NCBI GenBank assembly: GCA_963576725.1
Contig: OY755244.1
Location: forward strand, 78,181,620-78,245,619
Direction: 5' to 3'
Origin: Azorinus chamasolen
Taxonomy: Eukaryota; Mollusca; Bivalvia; Cardiida; Solecurtidae
DNA length: 64,000 nucleotides
This document shows, piece by piece, positions 33,101 to 42,400 of the stretch; the first letter of the stretch is position 1, and every line of letters starts with the position of its first letter. Made by a program: the position numbers and the translations under genes. The notes beneath the pieces are model-generated. The model worked only from the letters and a program-made list of their open reading frames with translations, did not search any database and had not been told where the DNA came from.

Positions 33101-36100
33101 AAAGGGTTGAGTCATTACTATACCCCCACCACAGGTTTATGTAGGAGTCACCTTGTCCGTCTATCCATAACTCTTGCACAAAATTTGACAGAATTATGGC
33201 TCTTTTAACTTCATTTTTTGTCTCTTATTTGGGACATATTTTTTGGGACATGCCATTTTCTTGAAACTTATTTATGATATTGTCTTCAGACTTTGTACAC
33301 ATTATGAGGGTGATGAGAGGAAGTATTGCAGGCAAAAATGTGAAACTTTATATATGGATAGAGGGTAATCAGAGGATCTGCAGTCAACAATGGTTGTAAC
33401 TCTGAATTCATTTTGGGGGGAGTTATTCCCCTTAGTAACTTTTCAGAAGCAATTTTTTGTCCGGAGCATAACTTCTCAAGTATTGTAGGTACAACTGTGA
33501 AACTTTATATATCGATAGAGGGTGATGAGAGGATAGGCATTCTACAAGGACTGAAACTCTAAATTCATTTTTGAGAGATTTATTCCCCTTTGTTCATTTT
33601 TGAGAGATTTATTCCCCTTTTTACATTTCATAAGTAATTTTTTGTCCGGAGTATAACAAGTACTACTTCTACATTTCTTCACCAATGAACCTCAAATTTT
33701 TGATATGCATTTATAATGATGTGTAGATGTGTGTGACATAATTTTCATGCGAGTCATTTCTTGATTAGACTTTAAAAAAGATTCTTTCCACAAGTGCGAA
33801 TAAAAGGATTATTGAGCTATTGCCTTTTGTATTGAAGTCATTGGATCTTTAGGCATTGTAATGGGTGGGGTATCAATCACCTTCAGTGATAGTTATAAGA
33901 ATATTTATGAAATAAAAGGATAAACAGTTTTCAAAACATGTATTAATCCTTTCCTCCAAAGGCTATTTTTAGACCCAACCTCTTTGAATGAATCTACAGA
34001 AAAGGAGCATTTACTAGAGAAAAGGAAAATGTTATAACTGTTTAGTATAGAAACCATTTTGATAAATAGAGCATTTGCTCCTATGGAGCTAATGCTCTAT
34101 TTATCACAATGGTTTCAAAAAGTGACTATTACAGAGGCGTAGAATGGCATATTTATGGAGGAAAGGGTTAAAACATATTATAATTTACACACATTCTTCA
34201 CAATAACATTTCAATTTTCAGAGAGATGCAGAGGAAAAGTTCAGAGGTCGTCATCTGCTGGAAACTGCAGAAGCAGAAAAAGTGAATGATACAATGGTTT
34301 TTAAATCAGATGAACGTATTATGATGAGTCTAAACTTTGCTGACTTGACAATCGTGAAACCAAACCCTTCGGATGTTGAGAACCCCCTGAAGCTTCCATC
34401 CACTGCCACCCATTTCTCAGCCTCAAAATTCCTGGAAATGGACACTGAAATAATGGTCGTTGAAAACGGCACATCCGATAATAATACATACTTGTGAGTA
34501 GTAGTGTAATATCTGCAACAGTCACAGCAGTGTTAATGTACAAGCATTTGTACAGATGACCTCATACAATTTATGTCAAGGCAACAAAAAATTTATATTG
34601 ACAGATGATGTCTCCTGTGCCAAACTAAAATCGAGGGCTTGGTGCAGAACTATTCTAACTCCTTCACAAAGTGAAGGAGTTAGAATAGTTTTGCACCAAG
34701 CCCTCGAAATATTCTATAAGTAAACAGAGCAGACCCTAAACAGAACAGACCCTAATTGGATAGCTCCTACAGGAGCCATCTGATCTAGGTCTACTTAGTT
34801 TGCAAAAGCCAGAAAAGGCGTTTACTTCAAGGAAAGTGTTAGTAGAGTTTTTTACACAATACAATATTACAATAAAACATCTTTTGTCAAATGCAACGAG
34901 TTTTTTATGCCACTGTAATGTAATGGCAGGGAGACATATAGGATTGCCCCTGGATGTCACTTCTTTCTTCTGTAAACGGTAGACCCAGATTTGACAACTT
35001 GTACAGGAGACATCTGATCTTGGTCTGCTCTATTTGTGAAAGTGTCAAATGGTGTCACTGTTGAATGAAAGGTTAACAGATTGACCTTTGAAAATTTGAT
35101 CTTCTTGACCGGCCGCGTGGCTCAGTGGTAGAGCGTCCGCCTGCAGTACGGAAGGTCGTGGGTTCGATCCCCGGCCGCGACAGACCAAAAGTCGTTAAAA
35201 GTTGGTACTAGTAGCTCCCTTGTCTACGCTCGACATTAAAGGTGTAGTTCTAGGACTGGTCGGCCCGGTGTCAGGATAATGTGACTGGGTGGGGTGCCCT
35301 TGCCATGTACCTGCGGCAGGGGTATTCCAGTGAGGCAGCACTATAACTTGTCTCATGCGGGTGCCGTCTGCAAATAACTGAAATACTGTTGGTCGGACGT
35401 AAAACCCAACTCACTCACACTTCAATCATGAGTTATCTATGTATAGAGATTTTTTTCTACAGTACTGTGGATGTAGAGTTGAATAACCCTTTCCTTCATA
35501 TAAACATGTTTTCACGCATTTGCAAACAGTAGACCCAGATCAGATGGCTCATAGGAGCTGTCTGATTAGGGTCTGCTCTGGTTGCTTTTGGAATTTGAAA
35601 GATCTGTTTCTTTACTTTCTAAAATGGCTACAATTTTCCATTATAACGATTTTATCTATGAAGCTTCAGTATGTATTGAAATTTGGAATAAACATAGAAT
35701 TGGGAAAGGGATAAATAAATATGGGATCCAGATCAGTTGTGACTTCTGAACTGATTAGTTTTATTTTCTAGAGAGATCTGTCTGGAATTTTAACATTTCT
35801 TGGCAAAGTGATGTTTCTTATCTGTTATCATATAGTTTTACAGTAGAAACTGGCTAATTGGAACCTTTGGTAAAGAAGTATTGAACATTTTTAGGCAAGT
35901 GTCTGCTTTATGAAGGGTTAAAGTCATGACTTTTGCCCTGCATTAAGCGTCAAAAACTAATAAATAGAGGTTATTAAGCTGCGATCCTTGTCACCCGTGT
36001 AATAACCTGTTTATTACATTTATAAAACCATTGGCAAAAAAAATTCAGCAGATCAGAGATAGAGAAACTATTTCTCAGCATGAAAACATTTTTAAAAGCT

Positions 36101-36448
36101 AGAATGAGGGAATGGTGCTATTCTAATGTCATTTGGATGACATCAAAATGGCGGTTTTACACTATTCGAAAAAAATGGGTGTTTGAACTAGCAGCTAGAC
36201 TGCACTTTACTGGTATGTGTACTGTGCATGTCCAGAAATCTGAATCGATTCGGGCAAGAATTGTCTTTGTAAAAGCAAGGGTTTGGAAATCGGGGCTAAT
36301 CTGTATGTGTACGAGCGTTTTGACAACATTTGCAGCATCAGAGCAGAATAAGACCTTCACCACGTATCGGGGTTCTGTTGCTATAAATTTAGAACAATTA
36401 TCTTGGCAACGGGAATAAAAATGTAAATCTTCACAAGTGGTGTCAATT

Positions 36449-36494
<46 letters not shown>

Positions 36495-39400
36495 TATTGG
36501 CCCGTCACTAGGTCCGTATATGCCCGCTCGGACAATAGGACTCAATTTTTCAAATGATATTGGAATATTTTAAGTGTAAAAATGTTACTGTAATGTATTT
36601 TTAATAGCAAATGTAATAATGATACTTATTTGAATGTTTGAATTGGTGAGGTTTTGCTGTATGTAAATTTCAGTCTCATTTATCCAAATCATACCTGGAA
36701 GAAAATGCTGCAGAGAGGGGGCATATATGGTCCAAGTCCTGTTGACACATTCGAAGATTAATTATATTTCTTTTGCTATTGTTGCAGGGTCAACATTCGT
36801 CTTGAAAATGATGATGGTAATCTAACTCTCACGTAAGTACGATGAACTAGCTACTGTAGAAACTCTCTTTCCTTTAACTGATTATCCCACAATTTACAAC
36901 TTTGAATACAGAGTAGAGTCAGTAGACCCAGATCAGGGAGCTCCTCTATAATCTGTCAAATTAGGGTCTGAATGTTTGTGGCAAAAGGCAAAAATTATGA
37001 CATTATGAATATTAATTGTATTGTTTTTAGCTCGACTATTCGAAGAATAAGTGGAGCTATCCTACTGGAATCTGCGTCCGCGCCGGCGTCCGTGTCTGTG
37101 TCACACCTTGGTTAAGGTTTTTGTTTAAGTCCACTTTTTGCCTTTAACCTTTGTAATAAAGCTTTGAAACTTGTAACACTTTTTCACCACCACAAACCTC
37201 ATCTGTAGGCAAGAGTACCTACTCTGCCAAGCATTTTGACAGAATTATGGCCCTTTTTAACGTAGAATTTTGGTTAAGGTTTTTGTTAAAGTCCACTTAT
37301 TTACATACCCCTTTGAGATAAAGCTTGGAAACTTGGAACACTTGTTCACATCACAAGCTTCATCTGTAGGCAAGAGTATAGAACTCTGTCATGCATTTTG
37401 ACAGAATTATGGCCCTTTTTATTTCACCAGAGCACAATGTGCTCAGAGTGAGGTTTTGTGATCGCCTGATGTCCGTCCGTCAGCGTGTGTCGTCTGTCGT
37501 GCGTCATCAGTTTTCAACAATTTGAACCTTTAAAAATCTTCTCCTCTGAATCTACAGGGCCCTCAGCTTTTACCTTTGGCACATAGCATCATCTGTAGGT
37601 CCTCTACAAAAGTTATGTAAATTATGTCCCTGGTGTCAAAATTGGCCTCACACAAGGGGTGACCATTTTTCAACAGAAACATATAGTGAAAACTTTGAAA
37701 ATCTTCTCTGAAACTGGAAGCTTTTCAGCTTTCATATTTAGCACATAACATCATGTTCAGGTCTTCTACAAAAGTTATATAAATCATGCCCCTGGGTCAA
37801 AATTGGCCAAACCCCAGGGGTAACCAGTTTTCCAAAGCAGACACTGTTTTTAACAGGCTATTTTTAGCTGGCTAGTTTTAGCATACATAAAGGGAAGGTC
37901 ATCTCCCTTTGCCCTTTTTGATAACAACTGGATTGCCTCCCTTCTTGGCTATGGTAGATGAACATTTTATTTAGATCTGGCCTGCTGCACATTAACCCTT
38001 TACTCCATAAATATGCCTTTCTACACCTTTGCAAACAGAGTAGACCCAGATTAGACAGCTCCTATAGGCTCATGTAGTAGCCGTCTTATCAATCTGCTCT
38101 GTTTGCTTATGATATGGAGTGTAAATTGCATTAAACTATTTTCATTTTGTGTACAATATACATGTACTTATAATATTTTTACTTAACCCTTTCCCTCATA
38201 TAAACACCTTTTCACACATTTGCAAACAGAGCAGACCTGCGTGGTCAGGGTCTGCTCTGTTTATCAATTGAATTTGAAAGATGTTTCTTTACTTTCTAAA
38301 ATGGCTACAATGTCCCACCTTCCCTGTTTCATTATAACTATTTTTGCCATGAATATTCAGTAGGTATTGAAAATTTGAATAAACATAGACGAGGGGATGG
38401 GTAAAAAATAAGTGAAGATATGAATAATAATATGGACTCATGAAGGTGTAATGAAAATACCTGAAATAAGTATATAGATTAATTTATTCTTTCTGAATAG
38501 AATTGGCCCCGTCCCAGGGCCAGCTAGTTTTCTATGGAAACATATAGTGAAAACTTTGAAAATCTTCTCCTCTGATTGTCTGGTGAGTGATATCAGGGTC
38601 GTTCTTCTTTTTCATTAAAGAGTTCAAAGAGATCCTACATCCTGAAAGCTATTATAGATATTTTACTGAGACTTTAATTACTTGCTTCTAGTATCATTAT
38701 GTCTCTTCCCCCCCCCCCCCCCCCACAATATTTATATGGGGGAGACATATTGTTTACATGAGAGTTGTCTGTCTGTCTGCCCGTCTGTCCGTCCGTCTTT
38801 CTGTCTGTCTGTCCGTCACACTTTTTGTCCGGACGATAACTTCAATATGCCTGATGCCAGTTGATTGAAACTTCCTATATGGAAAGAGCATAATGAGAGG
38901 AAGTGTCATGCACAAGGTCCATAACTCTGGCTTCACTAATATAGGATTTATTGCCCCTTGTAAAAAAATGCACACTTTTTTGTCCGTACGATAACGTCAA
39001 TATGCCTGATGCCAGTTGATTGAAACTTCATATATTGAAAGAGCATAATGAGAGGAAGTGTCATGCACAAGGTCCATAACTCTGGCTTCACTAATATAGG
39101 ATTTATTGCCCCTTGTAAAAAAATGCACACTTTTTTGTCCGTACGATAACTCCTATATGGCTCGTGCTATTGGATTGAAACTTCATATATGGAAAGATCA
39201 TGATGAGAGGAAGTGTCATACACAAGGTCCATAACTCTGGCTTCATTAATAATGGAGTTATTGCCCTTGTAATTTTTTCAACAATTTTTTTGTCCGGGCG
39301 ATAACTCCTATATGGCTCATGCCATTGGATTGAAACTTCATACATGGAAAGATCATGATAAGAGAAAGTGTCATGCTCAAGATCCATAACTCTGGCTTCA

Positions 39401-42400
39401 CTAATACTGGAGTTATTGTCCTTTTTAAAAAAAAACCACACTTTTTTGTCAGGATGATAACTCCTATATGGCGCATGCCATTGGAGTGAAACTTCATATA
39501 TGGATTGATCATGATAAGAGAAAGTGTCATGCATAAGGTCCATAACTCTGGCTTCAATAAATTGAGTTATTGCCCCTTGTACATTTGTTTAGCGCTTTCT
39601 TGTCCGGACGATAACTCCTACATGGCTCTTGCCATTGTATTGAAACTTTATACATGGAAAGAGCATGATGAGAGAAAGTGTCATGAACAAAGGCCATAAC
39701 TCTGGCTTCAATACTTTTGGAGTTATTGCCCGTTGTTACATTTTTTGTCCGATCAATAACTCCTGTTCGACTGATGCTATTGGAATGACATTTCATTTAT
39801 GGAAAGAGCATGATGAAAGTAAGCGTCATGCACAAAGGCCATAACTCTGGTATCAATATTTTTGAAGTTATTAGCTGTTATCATTTTCTTATTGAAAAAT
39901 GTGGTGTGGAAAGGGCATAATGAGGGGAAGTATCAATCATCAAGTCCATAACATTTTTTGTGATTTCCCTTTACATATTGTTTTTATACGCCCGTTTGAA
40001 AAAACGGGACGTATTATGGAATGGCGTTGTCTGGTTGTCTGTCCGTCTGTCCGTCTGTAACATCTCTAACTCAAGTTCCGCTTGGTGGATCCTTCTCAAA
40101 TTTAGCCACAATGTTTATCTAGACATGCTACAGTAGCCTGCCAAGTCCCGGTTTGTTTATCCAAGGTCAAGGTCACACAATTGGACTTAGAATTTGCGTT
40201 TAGCAAAAATGTTAACCGGTCTCTCTGTCTGTAACATCTCTAACTCAAGTTCCGCTTGGTGGATCTGTCCCAAATTTATCCAAAATGTTTATCTAGACAT
40301 GCTACAGTAGCCTGCCAAGTCCCGGCTCATTTATCCAAGGTCAAGGTCGCTTAATTGGACTTAGAATTTGCGTTTAGCATTTGCGTTAAGCAAAAATGTT
40401 AACCTCAATTTATGTGGAACAAGTCCACTTATTTACATAACACTTTGTGATAAAGCTTTGAAACTTGTAACACTTGTTCACCATCACAACCTTCACCTGT
40501 AGGCAAGGGTAAATAACTCTGTCAAGCATTTTGACTGAATTATGCCCCTTTTTAACTTAGAATTTTTGGTTAAGGCTTTGTTAAAGTCCATTTATTTACA
40601 TAACCCTTTGAGATAAAGCTTTTAAACTTGGAACACTTGTTCACCGTCACAACCTTCACCTGTAGGCAAGAGAAAATAACTCTGTCAAGCATTTTGACCG
40701 AATTATGCCCCTTTTTAACTTAGAAGTTTTGGTTAAGGCTTTGTTAAAGTCCATTTATTTACATAACCCTTTGAGATAAAGCTTTTAAACTTGGAACACT
40801 TGTTCACTGTAACAATCTTCACCTGTAGGCAAGAGAAAACAACTCTGTCAAGCATTTTGACAGAATTATTCCCCTTTTTAACTTAGAATTTTTGGTTAAG
40901 GCTTTGTTAAAGTCCTTTTATTTACATAACCCTTTGAGATAAAGCTTTTAACCTTGGAACACTTGTTCACCATCACTAGCTTCACCTATAGGCAAGAGTA
41001 CATAACTCTGTCCAACATTTTGACCGAATTATGCCCCCTTTTAACATAGAAATTTTGGTTAAGGTTTTGGTTAAAGTCCACTTATTTACATAACCCTTTT
41101 AGATTAAGCTTTTAAACTTGGAACACTTGTTCACCATCACAAGCTTCACCTGTAGGCAAGAGTACATAACATTTGTTAAGCATCAGAAGCTTCATCTTCA
41201 TCTCAAGCATTTAGACACAATTATGGCACTTTTTAATATAGAATTTTTGGTTAAGGTTTTTTGTTAAAGTATGCCTATTGACAACCTTAAAACTTGGTCG
41301 CAAAATTGGACTTAGAATTTGAATTTAGCAAATACGTTAACCCCAGTTTATGTTGAACAAAACCTTGACGGGCGTATATTGTGCTCACTGGCACTCTTGT
41401 TATTAGAGGGGAGACATCCGTTTTTGTGACAAAAACCTCTAGTTGGACACTATTTTAGTCCACTTTCAAGCAATTTTACACTAACAATTCTGATAATAAA
41501 CAAGCGTGCTGTCCTGTGACAGCTCTTGTTTATAAAGGCCTCTGAACGCATGGCATTTTAATGCAGGCATGAACTGCATAATCAGATCTGTTTTATACCA
41601 CAAGCAAACAGAACAGACCCTGATCAGGCGCTTTTATAGGAGCTTTCTGATCTTGGTGTACTCTGTTGGCACATGTGTGATCAGGCATTTCTATGAGGGA
41701 AAAAGCTGATTTAGCCAACACCCTTGTTTATCTGATAATTCGAGGGCTTGGTGCAAAACTATTCTAACTCCTTCACAAAGTGTAGGAGTTAGAATAGTTT
41801 TGCACCAAGCCCTCTATATGGTAACCAGAGCTCCATATAATATGCATGAATTAAAACGTTTTCAAGAATAGCTTCTTTATTTCTCAACCAAACCCAACAG
41901 TGGTCACAACATAGGGTTTGTTGGTGTATAGTAGCTGGGAAGCAAAAAAGGTGGTGTTTTCATTCATTTGTAAACAGAGTAGACCCAGATCCCTGTTCTA
42001 TGTTTATTCCAAATTTCAATACTTACTGAGTATTCATGGCAAAAACAGTTATATTGAATATTGAAGAATATTGAACTGGGTCCATGCTTATAAAGCTTTT
42101 AGTTGAGTCTGAGTTTTGTTCTCAAGCTTTTGATTGTTCAGATTTGAGTTCTCAAGCTTTTGATTGGTCAGATTTGAGCCAAAGGCTCAAATCTGACCAA
42201 TCAAAAACTTGAGAATGAACTCAGACTCAACTAAAAGTTTTATAAGCATGGACCCAGCTCTTTCAAATTCCACTAGCAAACGGAGCAAACCCTGATCAGA
42301 TGACTCCTCTAGTATGTTTGCGAATGTGTGAAAACACGTTTATATGAAGGAAAGGGCTAAGACTGTAGAACAGACTTTGATCCTGTATGTATGGGGTTTT

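Larger units (their letters stand above)
37420..38610 (+). mobile_element. Tandem-array element, type 1, with two MITEs inside
   Basis: TTTCACCAGAGCACAATGTG, GTCCGTCCGTCAGCGTG, units with TTTGGCACATAGCATCATC, then the type 1 tail TTTTTAGCTGGCTAGTTTTA; resumes at 38495 (GCCCCGTCCCAGGGCCAGC) and ends GATTGTCTGGTGAGTGATAT CAGGGTCGTTC. Confidence 0.75.
37024..41531 (+). mobile_element. Tandem-array element, type 4, outer layer of a second nest
   Basis: Starts TTTTTAGCTCGACTATTCGA with hairpin CTATTCGAAGAATA, GTCCGCGCCGGCGTCCG, units with CCTTTGAGATAAAGCTTGGA and ATCTGTAGGCAAGAGTA. The right end CAAGCGTGCTGTCCTGTGAC AGCTCTTGTTT appears only at 41500-41531, beyond two nested elements. Pairing of the two ends is an inference. 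Confidence 0.6.

Noticed and set aside
35111..35183. Functional tRNA gene
   Set aside because: Head, middle domain and tail show a SINE; acceptor strands do not pair.
36080..36418. 112-codon ORF as an ATP6AP1 exon or separate gene
   Set aside because: The exons on either side join in frame without it, and no motif or splice signal supports it.
39103..39543. 146-codon reverse ORF in the type 6 array
   Set aside because: Same reason: translation of a 155-bp tandem unit, not a protein repeat.
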